This document shows, in pieces, positions 36,690-48,900 of a DNA stretch of 64,000 bases (positions within the stretch are counted from its first letter, which is position 1; each line of letters begins with the position of its first letter). The notes under the pieces are model-generated. The model was given only the letters and a program-made list of their open reading frames with translations, had not been told where the DNA came from and made no database searches. Source of the DNA: Zeus faber (lineage: Eukaryota; Chordata; Actinopteri; Zeiformes; Zeidae); the NCBI GenBank assembly GCA_960531495.1, contig OY482846.1, positions 36,122,565-36,186,564 on the forward strand, given 5' to 3'. Both the position numbers and the translations under genes were made by a program.

Positions 36690-38540
36690 AAAAAATTCAA
36701 CTCAACTTTACATCTTACTGTTATCGAAAGTTGACATTAATACGTCATAATGGACGTATACGACACACAACATCTATCGTCACAGAATCTCCAGATGTTC
36801 TTAAATGCAGCAGGGTAAGTTATAACAATGCCAACATATAGTTTAAAATAAAAAATTAAATACTTTTTTTTTGGTAACAAACATCATGTATAAACATTGT
36901 CCGATAACTACACTTATACTGTAATGAAAAGGCAGAAGCTGTTTGTGATCTTGATAAATTATTCCATAATAATTCTAATTGCATATTAATGTTAAAGTTA
37001 CATAAATGGTATCTGCATTACAATATGGACAAGTAATCTCAATTTTACAATTGTTCATTATTACAACAAAAAGTACAATAAAGTAGTAATTAGTAATAAT
37101 TTGTATTCATATATTTTTTAATTAAATGTATAGTTATTGTTATGAAAAGTAATTACAAAAGTTATTTTTGTTATTCTTACAGATGCCTAAAAAAAGACAA
37201 TAAAAAAAGCCATTGTCCAAAAATCGAGTCTTCAAGGTCAGTCACAATATAAAAAAAAATAATACTGAAGAAAAATCGGATGAATAAAACGCTAATGGAA
37301 AAACTTTCACTGTAAGTGTTGATTCCCCAAACGTCTCAGTCAGAGGGTCATTTCACCAGGAGGATTTACAATTTGGAGACAGAAATAAACAGTGTAGAGC
37401 TATGAGTTCAACAGCAGTTCTTAAAAACAAGATTCGGAATGATTGCACATGAACACAAAATGACCTAGATGATGTTTCGATGGAAGGAAATAATCTTTAT
37501 CAGGATATAAAAAAGGTCTGGTCGAATAAATGATAATGTTCCAGGAAGAGATTATATTGCAATAACATAATTGCCAACAACACAAATTAGATTTAATACA
37601 AAATTCCAAAGGGTTGCGCTGGGTAGACCACAAAAACTAGGAGACGACAGACCGGGGGGAGCCCCTACTGTGTTCAAGAAAATTGTGCTGCCTTTCAGGG
37701 AACCGGGAAAACGTACCCAACACGACTAAACTGGACCCCATGTATTGCTGTCTGCAGCTATATTTAACTGTACATTATGGTGATTGTGTTAATAAGACTA
37801 TATAGACTAAATAATGCAATTTATTAGCATTTAACTATGCACAAAATAACAGTTAACTATGCTTTTATTATTACAAATACCATGACGTCTCCCAACAGTC
37901 ATGGTATTTGTACACTCGAAATCGAGTGTCCCTTCCAAAACAAGGGCTGGTCCAACTGCAACCACCCTCACCCTCATCTTATTAACACTGACTTACTGTG
38001 CGTAACCAATGCAATGGAAAGAGTAACACCCTACTTAATGTGCTGCCACGCAACAACCACTACAAACACACACATTCACATAACTCAACACATTCGTCTT
38101 GTTTCAACTCAACACATTCGTCTTGTTTTAACTTGTTGACCTTGTTTTTCTGCTATTTAATTATAAAACCGTCACCAAGTGACACAAAATATAATGATAG
38201 GAGTTAGTTAGTAGTACAGGAAGTATTGCTTTCTCAGTGCTGAGATGACACTTGCACTGATGTTATGCATAAAATGTATTATCATAATCATTGGCCTTAT
38301 TCATAACATTGATCACAAAGCTAAAGGATTCAGTCGGTCCATGATTTAGTTCAGTGATTTTCAATCTGTGGGCATTTTTTTATTTTAAAGTAAAAAATCA
38401 AAGCTAATTTCATGTTATTCTTCTTCAAAATTTCAAAAATCCATCACCACTGTGGTAAACTTATAGATAACAATTGAGAACAATGCTTTTCACATTTTTG
38501 AGATTTTCCAGTGGGCCTTGAGTCAGAAAAGGTTGGGAAC
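36690..38540. other. AT-rich intergenic DNA, nothing recognised
   Basis: Long poly-A/T-rich sequence without a supportable exon. A short direct repeat (caacacattcgtcttgtttc) occurs twice near 38.08-38.12 kb. Confidence 0.5.
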
Positions 38541-38544
38541 CCCT

Positions 38545-39340
38545 TATATGAGACAGCCTAGGGGCTCGGAGACAGTCTAGGACCTAGGACACATATTAGG
38601 AGATAGTCTAAGAGCCAAGAGAAACTATAGGATCTAGGAGATAGTCTAGGAGCTAGGAGACAGTCTAGGAGCTAGGAGGCAGTCTATGAGCTAGGAGGCA
38701 GTCTCGGCCAGGGGTGTCAAACTCAATCACTGAATTGGCGGTATTAACAAGTCACAACCAATTTGCGGGCCAAACAGGGCCTATATTTATTGCACTTTTG
38801 ACCCCAACTGGTCATTCTTTGATCAAAATATTATTATTATGATAATTACACAGATACTAGGGCACTTTTGGGTAAGCATTCATATGGGTTAGGGTTCTGA
38901 ACATGTATCTTCATTGGTCCAATTACTTGTGTCCCAGAGGAAGCCTACGTCAAAACTGTAGCTGCTCTACTTGTAGTAACTCAGCCAATGATGACGCATT
39001 TGTAGTCGACCAATGAGGACAGGTTCAGAACCATAAGGCTTGAATATTCATAGTTTACCCAAAAATCTATATAATCACACCTGGGCCAGTATTAAGAGAA
39101 AATCACTAGACATATGTGATCTAGGGGCTAGGAGACAGTGCAGAGCTAGAAGATCGTTTGGGACCTAGGAGACAGTCTAGGAGCTAGGAGACGGTCTAAG
39201 AGCCAGGAGACGTCTAGGAGCTTGGAGATGGTCTAGGAGCTAGAAGACCGTTTGGGACCTAGGAGAAAGTCTAGGAGCTAGAAGACGGTCTGAGGGCCAG
39301 GAGACGGTGTAGGAGCTCGGAGACGGTCTAGGCCTTGGGT
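38545..39340. repeat. 19-bp minisatellite split by an inserted sequence
   Basis: Units like ctaggagctaggaggcagt repeat across 38545-38705 and again across 39119-39340. The intervening 410 bp (38706-39118) begins ccaggggtgtcaaactcaat, which resembles a hAT-type transposon terminus, but no matching right terminus is visible. Confidence 0.75.
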
Positions 39341-39673
39341 CTACAAGTAGCAGACTATGGTTGTACTGGGGATCTCCCAGTGTCCACCAGGAGAAGACTC
39401 TGGTTTGGGTGTGGCTGCATGAATAAATATTCAATAACTGATGCGTTGGGATTAAAGCGATTCCAGAATGGCGTCACGCTGAAACAACACCTTCAAACAA
39501 AGCCGCAGTCTAGACATGATCTGCGCTTTCCTTCTCAAGCCCTCTTCCCTTCCACACCTCCCTCCATCCTACATTCCCCCCCATCCCTCCCTCTATCACC
39601 TTGCCTCTCCCTTCTCCCCTCTGTTCATTACCCTTCTCTCTCTCTCTCTCTCTCTCTTCCTCTCCTCTCACAG

Positions 39674-42600
39674 ATTGAGTTTCTCTTAATTTTCACTGTC
39701 AATCTCTCTCCTTCCTCCTCGTCGCTTCCTCGCTCACCATGTGTTCCGGGCTCACGCTGTGGTCGGTTTCTCTGCTCTTCCTCCCCGTCGCCTTCCTGGG
39801 GGGGGACAATCACGTCCCAGCGACTGGAGGTCAGTATTGCACTTTTGCATCTTTTATGGTAAATGCTATTCAGTGTTATCAGTGTTCAGCAGACGGCATA
39901 TCACGATTGCTGTCTTTTACGAGGCTCTGCCGGCAAGAATAGTTTCTCGCGATTCCTCTGACAAGCGGAAACAAAGTGTGGTCAGGCAACACATCAAGAG
40001 TTTCTGACACGGCAAAACTGCTGTATGAATATATACAAATATCTAAATGTAAAGCTAAACATGTCGGCCTATATGCGGATCTTTATGAATATTAAGCATG
40101 GTGCTCAATATGATATTATTATCAGCATATAAAGATAATTACACAACAGGTAAATCCGGTGGAGTGATTTGAAGGTCCTCTGGTGAGTCACACTGTTTAT
40201 TTAAGATACAGAAAGTGCTGAGATTTGACTCCACTTCTCAGTGTGGAATGGTGTATGGAGGTTGATGTGGTGATGTGTGGCCAGTACAGCTGGGCGAGGC
40301 TAGTTTAGCGAGGTTAGCAGTGAATGTTCAGATTGCTCATGATGTAACATCATTGACTTAATATACATAATATTAATGTATTCTTGTACTTTACTTTGGC
40401 GTACCCCACCCTGACCATATTGTGCTGACAAGTTCACATCCAAATACAAAACAACAACGTCAGCTATACGAATAAGTGCTGCTCCCTGTACACTTCTGTC
40501 TGTTTATATGAGTACTTGATTTTAATAATAAGGTTTTATTTTATAAGCCTCGGTATGCGAGGTCATGAAAACCGAGGAATTTACCACTTATTTTTGTGAT
40601 GCGCCTTTACTCAATTATTTCAGTCTCTTCGACTCCATCCATTTTTAGCGCCGCCAACACTTGGTAGCGGCGGTCCTCGAGCATCGTAGGCCAGATGGGA
40701 TAATGGGACAAAGCGCGCGGGGGACGTCAGCGCCGAGCTCGCCCCGCGGTGGCTGCGCCCTGGCGCCGCAAACTCTCCTTCGTTTCCCCTGGAAAATCTC
40801 TAATATCTTGTCTCAAATGCGAAGGACCCGTCTAATGCTTCGTCTTCACTTTAAGATTGGGTGTCTGTTTAAGCTCCGCCCCTCTCTGGCAGGATTCCCG
40901 CTCCCAGAGCTGGAGGGTTCCGCTGTGAGCGACCCCTGCAGGATTCTGCCTGTCACTACACCCAAAGCAAAAACCGCCAGCGCCCCCGACAGCCAGAGAA
41001 AGGTACTGTCTTCTACACAACAGTTGCTTCTATAAAGAACACGATTTTATTCGTTTTAATATTGTTTTATCTGCATCCGCCTGTTTGTCATGTTACGGCA
41101 ACGCCTTAGGTCCTTATAACATGCTTATTAGGGGTTCAGCACGCAGGACCTCTGATTTTTGAAATCCAGAACTATTTGATACAGAAGAACGGCCGAAGCT
41201 ACGAACATGGTTTATGTCTTCTTTAAACCGCCATGCCACAAACATCTTGTGGTTTAAGTTTCAAATCGAGCCACATATGGAGCACAAATGAATGAAAACC
41301 AGACCAAATTTGACCAAATGCACAGACACGGTCCAATGCATTCAGCGCCAAAATATGTCCAACACGGCTATGTCACAAGCATCTCCTGCTTTAGGTTTCA
41401 TCCAAATAGATTCACATACTAAGCAGAAATTAGTGAAGAACCGACCAAATTTGACTCCAAGTATTCAGCTGGTCCTGCTTGACTGACATGCCAACATTCA
41501 TAAACAAAATGAACGAGATGAGATTTACAGTAAGATGCTTTATGATGTCATCATACTATTTACTATAGATGTGGAGGTTCTGATTCAGAATGTACATTGG
41601 CACCGTGCCCAGTGTGTAGACTCTGTCCCTCTGCGGTGGTCAGAGATTACAAACTATGCGTTTATGTGTATATTTATCTACCTTCTTACCTGGTAGTTGT
41701 CTGTAGATCTGTTCGATTGATATTGTATCTCCGTGATCCCTATTACTTTGCCCGATTAATGAAAAACACGAAAAAACAGTAGTCTACAAAAATGGGACCA
41801 TGGCAAGTCGAGTCCACTCTAATGTACAAGTGAGTGATACGTTCAAGATCCGGCGAGGCGTCGTGATATGGTAACTACTCACAGAAATACCACAAAGTAT
41901 TTTGTATTTCATGGAAACGTCACTTATTTAAAATGTAATTCAAGGGAAAAAAAGTCACCACTAAAATTACTGAATGACTGAGTCGGTGGGTGGCCGCACT
42001 GCATCACCCAGGAATGATCATAATTCTTAAAACACCGTACTTCAGGAATGTTTAAACTGAACGGTAGAAGAAAAACATGCAGACATAAGCCCATGTTGAT
42101 TGGCCCAGAACTAAGTCCACGATGTTTAACTTTTGTAACTTGTGATGCATTTCACAGAAACCAAAAAACTGTAATACAGCCGTCAGGAACATCCTTTATT
42201 ATGCCCTTCAAATTCTGTTTGTTTCTAATTCTATTTATTGTATCTTTATTTGTATTTTGTTGTTTCTCGTGTGAGCTGAACATTGTGACTCAAATGCTGA
42301 TGTTTGTATTTATATAGAATTTTCAATGATAAATACATGGTCTTTGAAAATAATTGAAAATGACTATTACACAGTCATCACATAATATTTATTAGCAACA
42401 TAAATGTATGTATTTCTAATTTAGTTGCTTAGTTTATTTGAAAGGAACAGTATTAATAAACATTTCAGAAAATGTATACTTCATTATGAATTTTTTAGCA
42501 TCTAACTATTCGTTTTGTCAATATAATACTCTTTTTATTGAGTCCATATAATATCTGCTAAGATGCTCGAGAACAAAATGTGCCTTTCTGGCTCTGATAT

Positions 42601-43379
42601 ATTTTCTGTAATGTTTATCACATTATCTTTGTTCACATTTTATCAATTTTGACCGCATGTCGTGCTCATTCCAGACGGGGGCGCTGCGAAAAGCATAGTT
42701 AACTGTTAATAAATGCACAAGAAAGGATTTCTTAACCTTAATAAGGCACTGTTTAGAGCTGCAAAAGGCTTAACGAACTGAGCGGCTTATTTCACCACAG
42801 GTGTTCTGAAACAGACAGCTCTCAAAAAACTTGAGTGGATCGTCTCATTTCACAGTTTGTGTGTTAGTAGGCCCATCAGAGACCCAAATGTATGTGCATA
42901 AGCACCGAAAAAGTGAGTTTTGCTTTAGGCCCCCTTTGAAGTGCTTGGTTTGAATGCATTCATTAAAGTACTTCACGTCATTTAGCAGGTACGCTTTGTC
43001 CAATTCATGGGTTTGAACATCATTCAGCTTATATGAGACAATGTATTTTATTTATTTATTTATAAGATACCAAATAAGTAGAGCGATACCACTCTGTTTA
43101 CGGCTCTCAAAATGAATTGAAATTAACTCATATTTTTTTTACATTCAATAGCCCCTGGTCCAGCTCCCCTTCTGGAGACCAATCAACACCGGCCTTTCCA
43201 GCCCTGGCTCCCACCTCCTCCATGCTCTCCTGGCCAACAGCAGAAGGCCTCTGACCAGCTATTGGCTACTTCCTAACACCGGAGTCGTCTCTCGGCCAGT
43301 AGCCGCGGCTCATCGCGGCGCCAACACTGTGGGATCTTCAGCCTCCTCCTCTTCCTCCTCCTCCTCCGAGGAGTTTTGA
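39674..43379 (+). CDS. Candidate gene: unknown 142-residue secreted protein (3 coding exons)
   Basis: Predicted exons are 39674-39829 (ATG at 39739), 40893-41002 and 43152-43379. All introns are GT/AG and the phases (1, then 0) join into one open frame to TGA at 43377. The first 21 or so residues (MCSGLTLWSVSLLFLPVAFL) look like a cleavable signal peptide. The mature part has a single Cys, is Pro-rich (LPFWRP) with dibasic RK and RR sites that could be cleaved, and ends in a Ser tract followed by EEF. The upstream acceptor (ctcctctcacag) suggests a non-coding first exon. I do not recognise the protein. A secreted peptide precursor or an SCPP-like acidic phosphoprotein are only possibilities. 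The (TCC)n-coded Ser tract and the lack of homology mean the model could be chance. Confidence 0.4.
39739..39829 (+). CDS. Candidate secreted protein, exon with signal peptide
   Basis: ATG in a good context (tcaccATGt). It encodes a hydrophobic leader of about 20 residues, then GGDNHVPATG, and ends in phase 1 at gtcagt. A (CT)n tract and ctcctctcacag acceptor lie 65 bases upstream, so the start codon may be in the second exon. Confidence 0.42.
40893..41002 (+). CDS. Candidate secreted protein, middle exon
   Basis: Acceptor cctctctggcag, donor gtactg. Joined to the previous exon it reads GFPLPELEGS, then DPCRILPVTTP and ends SQRK in phase 0. A second frame across this segment is also open, which weakens the case. 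Confidence 0.38.
41215..41945 (+). repeat. Dispersed repeat family C, copy 2
   Basis: Similar to 36060-36680, but a segment of about 95 bp (the part with ccgcCATGcCACAAacatct and accaaatttgac) is present twice here (about 41226-41315 and 41363-41459) and only once in copy 1. It lies inside intron 2 of the candidate secreted-protein gene. Confidence 0.7.
43152..43379 (+). CDS. Candidate secreted protein, last coding exon
   Basis: Acceptor attcaatag after a T tract. 75 codons to TGA: PLVQLPFWRPINTG, then LLANSRRPL, then a run of eight Ser followed by EEF. The other two frames hit stops earlier. The sequence is mostly complex rather than low-complexity, apart from the terminal (TCC)n. Confidence 0.4.
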   Translation, partial: PLVQLPFWRPINTGLSSPGSHLLHALLANSRRPLTSYWLLPNTGVVSRPVAAAHRGANTVGSSASSSSSSSSEEF

Positions 43380-45080
43380 GACAGACAACATCCGTTTTAC
43401 ACTGTTTCTGATAATCGCATACTAGCACACTATATAGTACATCAAGTTAGTGTGTGAGCTTTTTTTTTTTTGCATGTCTGGAACCATAGGATGCTCGATT
43501 AGTAAGTGAAAAAAGTACCAGGATGAAATATCAAAGTAGGCAAACAGTGGACGCGACGCTGGCAAGCGCCCACATGATTTTATTTTGTTACCAAACATGA
43601 TGTGAGGGCGGGTCAGTCCAAAGTGGCGGATGGTATTGTTTAAGTGTCAAAGTGCCGAGAGGAAGAGCCACAGCTATATACTGTACGTATGATGCAGTAC
43701 GTCCAAAAATACTTTTGACTTTTTATTTTTTAATAACATACGAAAATACGTTGGAAACACACAGTATGCGATTTTGGTTGTTTTTTTTTTTTTTACTAAA
43801 TTTTAAATTAATTTCAATATATTTTCAATTAAAAATAGTTAGCATTATTTTCGTCATTATTTTATATACATTTTTATCTTTTTTTTTAATACAGTATCAT
43901 CGTTTTTATTGTTTTTCATAGAAAATGTAGGTCAGCTATGTTGCCTTTTGGGTAACATCTGGTTGGAGACCAGTTTCAAAGTTTCAAGGATTTGGCATTT
44001 GGCAATTTGGCGAGTCCAGCATTCGAGCTCGCAAGTGAAGCCAACGTCTCCCAGAATCGTAATCAATGACTTATTCAGTGTATTACTTGAATCTTGAATC
44101 TTAAAATAGATATCTTTGACTGGGGTCGCCCATAAGGGGGGAAAAGGGGAAAGCTTTCTGGGGCCCAGCCGCTTGGGAGGCCCATGGAGGCATGTGGGGA
44201 GGGCCTTGATCTCTGCTTGAGTCCTGCTCTGCTGCCTGATCAGAGCGTCTCCACCCTCGCAACAAAAAAAGCACTGTGCTTAACGGCTTTCTCAGTCAAC
44301 GCCCCCCGGGCACACCTGTCTTTGACTCCGCCTTTGTCCTGAAGTCTGGGCATCACACCCAGTATTGTGGGATATCCTATCTGGTGAATCTGGCCTTTAA
44401 AGCGCCACCAGTTCGCTATACATTTATTTAGCTCACACACTATACCAAATGAAGACATATTCCATTCAGAAAACCCCTATATGTACTTCTTGAAACAGTA
44501 AAAAGTACATGTGCAATTATATGAAACAATCTTGTCATTTGTGCTGTTTGACATTAAAGCATTTAAAATCACAACATTGTGTCTCATACCTCATATGGAT
44601 GTATCTTCTATTTTTTTTTATTTCATAAAATAGGACGGTACAAGTGTGTGACTTAGTGTGAGTGTGTGTTAATATTGAAGAGTCAACCCGGGCTCATGAT
44701 TTTAGTCTAACGTGCTCATAGTCACGAAAATCAATCTATTGATTCGTGTCCCGCACCATGACTGTCTGACTTTTTTTGTGCTGTACAAAACTAAATTTTA
44801 ACTAATTGATGCGAATGAGGAGATTTTCTTCGACTTAGAAGCAGGGGGCATGGGGAAGAAGGGGGGGGGGGCGCAGATACATAAGATAAGATGAAAATAC
44901 TTTATTAATCCCCAAAAGGGAAATTCCATTGTTGCAGCAGCAGTTCCATACATGACAAAACACACAAAATTTACAAAAACACAAATGTTTTTGAATCAAT
45001 TACTACATACATACATACATACATACATACAGATACACACACGTATACACATGTGTATATACATATACATATAAAATAAC
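43380..45080. other. Intergenic DNA with retroposon tails
   Basis: No further exon. The line tattacttgaatcttgaat at 44.08 kb and the block actttattaatccccaaaag at 44.9 kb resemble retroposon 3' ends. The latter is in the inverted sense of tails that read ...GGGATTAATAAAGT. A (CATA)n tract lies at 45.0-45.06 kb. Confidence 0.5.
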
Positions 45081-47100
45081 TAAATAATGTCTGTCCTACA
45101 AGGAGGAACTCTCCAGGACCAAGATCAATTACTACTCGACCCTTATTGGCTCTCAGCAAAACCACCCCAGAACACTATTCCCCACCATAAACCGTCTGCT
45201 CCGCCCCCTTGCTGCCTCCCACACTGCCGATGCCCCTGACCTCTCCAAGTTCCTGGACTTTTTCCTGGCTAAAGTGGACACCATTCACCAACAACTCCTG
45301 GTTCCTGCCCTTTCTCCTCCCAATGTGTCCCAGACACTGGGCAGTGTGCCCTCAGCTGCCCCCCTTCGCCCCCAATGCTCTCTCTCTTCCTTCTCCCTAG
45401 TGGATGTTTCACTAGTCTCGAGGTTGGTGACCAAAGCCAAAGCCTCCACCTGCTCCCTGGACCCTATGCCAACGGCGCTGGTGAAAGCCTGCCTTCCTAC
45501 CCTGCCCCTCCATCACAAACATAATCAACTCCTCCCTAGTATCTGGTACAGTTCCCCCCGGTCTCAAAATCGCCTCCATCACTCCCATCCTGAAGGAGCC
45601 TGGTCTGGACCCTGACGATCTCAACAACTCCCGGCCGATCTCCAACCTTCCATTCCTCAGTAAGGTCCTGGAAAGAGCAGTGGCCACCCAGCTCCATCAA
45701 CATCTGTCCAACCATGAGCTCTACGAACCCCTGCAGTCAGCCTTCAGAGCAGACCACACCACGCCCTAATCAAATCACCAACGACCTCCTCCTCGCTGCA
45801 GACTCCGGTAACATCAGTATCCTCATCCTCCTGGACCTTTCCGCTGCTTTCGACGCCGTTTCCCACACAATCCTCCTCAAACGCTTGGCATCACTGGAAC
45901 AGCTCTGTCATAGTTTCACTCATATTTATCTAACAGAACTCAGTTTGTCAAGATCAATGGCTCCTCCTCCCCCCACGCCCCAGTTAACCATGGCGTCCCT
46001 CAAGGCTCTGTGCTCGGTCCAGCACTCTTCACCATCTACCTGCTCCCCCACCGCCAGATCATTCGGCACCATGGTCTCAACTTCCACTGCTACGCTGACA
46101 CACAGCACCTTTATCTCAGCACCTCACCATCCACTCTGCTCCACCCACAGTCTCTAGTCAACTGCCTTCATGCCATAAAAAGCTGGATGACAACAAACCG
46201 ACTCCAACTAAACAGCAAAAAGTCAGAGCTCATGGTTGTGGCCCCAAAGCCGCTGCTCCGGAAGGTTGGAGATCTCCTCCTCCTTGTCAGTGGCTGTTCC
46301 ATCAAAACATTTCCCGAGGTCTGAACCTGGGTGTTATCCTGGACTCCACCGTCTCCTTTCAGTCACACATCAGATCCATCACCAAGTCCGCCGTCTATCA
46401 CCTCAAAAACATCTCCCATCTCCGACCCTCACTCTCAGACTCTGTGGCTGAATTCCTCATCCACGCTTTCATCACCTCCCGGCTGGACTACTATAACAGA
46501 GTCCTGTTCGGGGTTTCCCGCAAAGCCCTAGACAGGCTCCAGTATGTGCAGAACTCAGCTGTCAGGGTTCTCACCCACACCAAGCCCTGGCAGCACATCA
46601 CCCCCACCCTCATCCACCTCCACTGGCTCCCGGTCAAGTTCCGCATCTCCTACAAAGTCCTCCTCCTCACATAGAAATCCCTTCATGCACTCGCCCCCCA
46701 ATACCTGTCCGACCTCCTCCACCAGCACACTATATCCCGGAACTTGCGGTCCTCAAACATGGGTCTGCTGTCCATCCCCCATACCAGATTACGAACTTTC
46801 GGGACAGATCTTTCAGCGTGGCAGCCCCCACCCTTTGGAATCCGTAATCCGTAACGCCCCAACCCTGGACACTTTCAAAACAACCCTCAAGACCCACCTA
46901 TTCACCATGGCCTTTCTGCCTTAGTTAGTTAGTTTAGATATTCTTCTGTTTAGATATCCTCTCCCCCTTAATCTGTCCCCCCCCACCCCCTTGCCCCTCT
47001 CCTGAAATGTGACCTTGGGTTCTTTGAAAGGCGCTATATACATTTAGGTTATTATTATTATAATTATTATTATTATTATTATTAAATAAATAAATAAATA
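45080..47100 (+). pseudogene. Decayed L2-like LINE (endonuclease remnant, reverse transcriptase, 3' tail)
   Basis: Frames in order give SNLPFLSKVLERAVATQL, LLDLSAAFDAVSHTILL (RT palm motif A), GSVLGPALFTIYL, a damaged catalytic box (YADTQ instead of the usual YADDTQ), NLGVILDSTVSFQSHI, SRLDYYNRVLFGV, LIHLHWLPVKFRISYKVLLL and QYLSDLL. The 3' end reads gaaaggcgctatatac followed by (ATT)n, the usual L2-clade terminus. Stops and frameshifts occur at several points and the motif A to motif C order is intact, so this is one long dead copy of roughly 2 kb, 5'-truncated. There are no overlapping host exons. Confidence 0.88.
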
Positions 47101-47407
47101 GAATATGAACATATACTAAAACGAAATCTAACCGGTACGCCACTGCATGCCACGCGTCTATTTAAACTTTAAATGCATGGGTTTAAAATTTTGTTCGAAC
47201 AAGCACAAAATAAAAGCGGGATGCTGGTTGTTTTTGATGCCTTTTTCTCTATAACATATCTTATTGAATTCAAGGTTGGGCGAGATTCGGGATATACAGT
47301 CATACCCTCAGTCTGAATTTCATTCATAACAATATAACAGGATATAAGTATCACCGTTTCTGTGCCTGTGTACCCATCAGCCAGTGCCGTAAACATTTTC
47401 ATGGGAG

Positions 47408-47439
47408 CCTAGTCCATGTCCACTTGGACATGGACTAGG
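47408..47439. repeat. Perfect 32-bp palindrome
   Basis: 15-bp arms (cctagtccatgtcca and its exact complement) separated by CT, at the left edge of the retroviral pol fragment. Confidence 0.95.
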
Positions 47440-48900
47440 TTTCCTCAGGGCTTCACAGACAGTCCAACTGCTTTCCACACCACCTTAGCACATAACCTCT
47501 ATGCACCTATGTTTACATCTCCGTCTGGTTCCACTATTTTGCAGTATGCAGATGATCTCCTCGTTGCCATCACATCCACACAAAAATGTCACACAGATAC
47601 ACTCGCTCTCTTACACTTTCTTGCTGACAACAGCCATAAAGTCAGCAGCGATAAGCTTCAACTGGTACAGCAGCAGGTCACCTATTTGGGTCACATGTTC
47701 CCTGCCCAGGGGAAATGCTTGTCCTCAAAACATGTTTCCGCTATCCAAGCTATTGATCTCCCACACACAAAACGCCAACTCATGTCTTTTCTCTGCACTA
47801 CTTCATACTGTCGCCAATGGTTTCCTGATAATGCATCACGTGAAGCTCCACTGTCTGCCCTTGTCCATGCCTCTGGACTAAGTCCTACTGATGCGGTGAC
47901 ATGGACTCCCGAGGCTCGGGCAGCCTTCACTGATATGAAACATTCCCTTACCGTCGCACCCACACTCGGCTTCCCTGACGATAGACTCGCGGTTACTCAG
48001 TTTGTGGATCAAAAGGGTGGATATATGTTATCGGTGCTTTGCCAACCATATGGGGGAAAACTCCGCCCGGTGGCAAATTTTTCTTCTAAATTAGACCCAG
48101 TAGCAGCTGGACTCCCGGTGTGCTTACCTGCGGTGGCCGCAGCGGAAAACGCAATAACAGCTGCCGCGCCATATGTGGGCTACTCGCAGTCCACACTGAT
48201 GGTGCCCCATGCTGTGGAACTGATCCTACAAACTGGTTAACCAGCACAAATGACACCACAAAGACTTTTGCCTTACTATGTGCGTCTGCTTGACATGCCA
48301 AACATAAAAATCCAACGGGGCTCCCCACTCAACCCAGCCACAGTACTCGCCCCCACTGAGGTCACAGAAAATGAAAAAAAACACACGACTGCTTACGAGC
48401 CATCAAAATTGCGTGGAGGCCTCGGGTTGACCTCCATGAGGACGATATTCCTGACGCAGACCTCACACTCTGTGTGGACGGATGGGCTTCACGATGCAAA
48501 GATGCAGGTCAATCAAATGTGGGTTTTGCCGTTGTTTTGATGGAAGACATGAAACCGCTTGAAGTAGGAAAACTCCCAAATCATCTGTCCGCGCAGGCCG
48601 CCCAATTCACTGTACTGAACGAGGTGTGCAAGCTGGCTGAGGGACAAACGGTGAATGCCTACTCGGACAGCCTTTGGTGTGGTGCATGACTTCAGCAACC
48701 TATGGGAGCAGAGGGGATTTATGACGTCATCAGGAAAACACATCGCTCACCACACACTCGTGAAAGAACTCTTAGCTGCAATTCAGCTCCCCATGGAAAT
48801 TTCTGTTATGAAATGTGCCGCACACACCAAAAACACAGACCCCGTCACATTGGGGAAATGCTCTGGCTGACGCATGCGTAAAAGAAGCCGCAGTCACGGG
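47420..48900 (+). pseudogene. Endogenous retrovirus pol fragment (reverse transcriptase, connection, RNase H), decayed
   Basis: The first frame (47416-48240) resembles gammaretrovirus-like reverse transcriptase: a TWTR...PQGF segment, the catalytic YADD box at about 47.55 kb and a YLGH-containing thumb, followed by connection-domain-like sequence. It ends at a stop. A later set of frames (about 48.43-48.87 kb) carries RNase H landmarks (a CVDGW Asp motif, an AYSDS segment, and a histidine-rich region before NALAD) but shifts frame at least twice. No gag, env, protease, integrase or flanking LTR is seen. It is an old broken copy, not an intact provirus. Confidence 0.8.
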
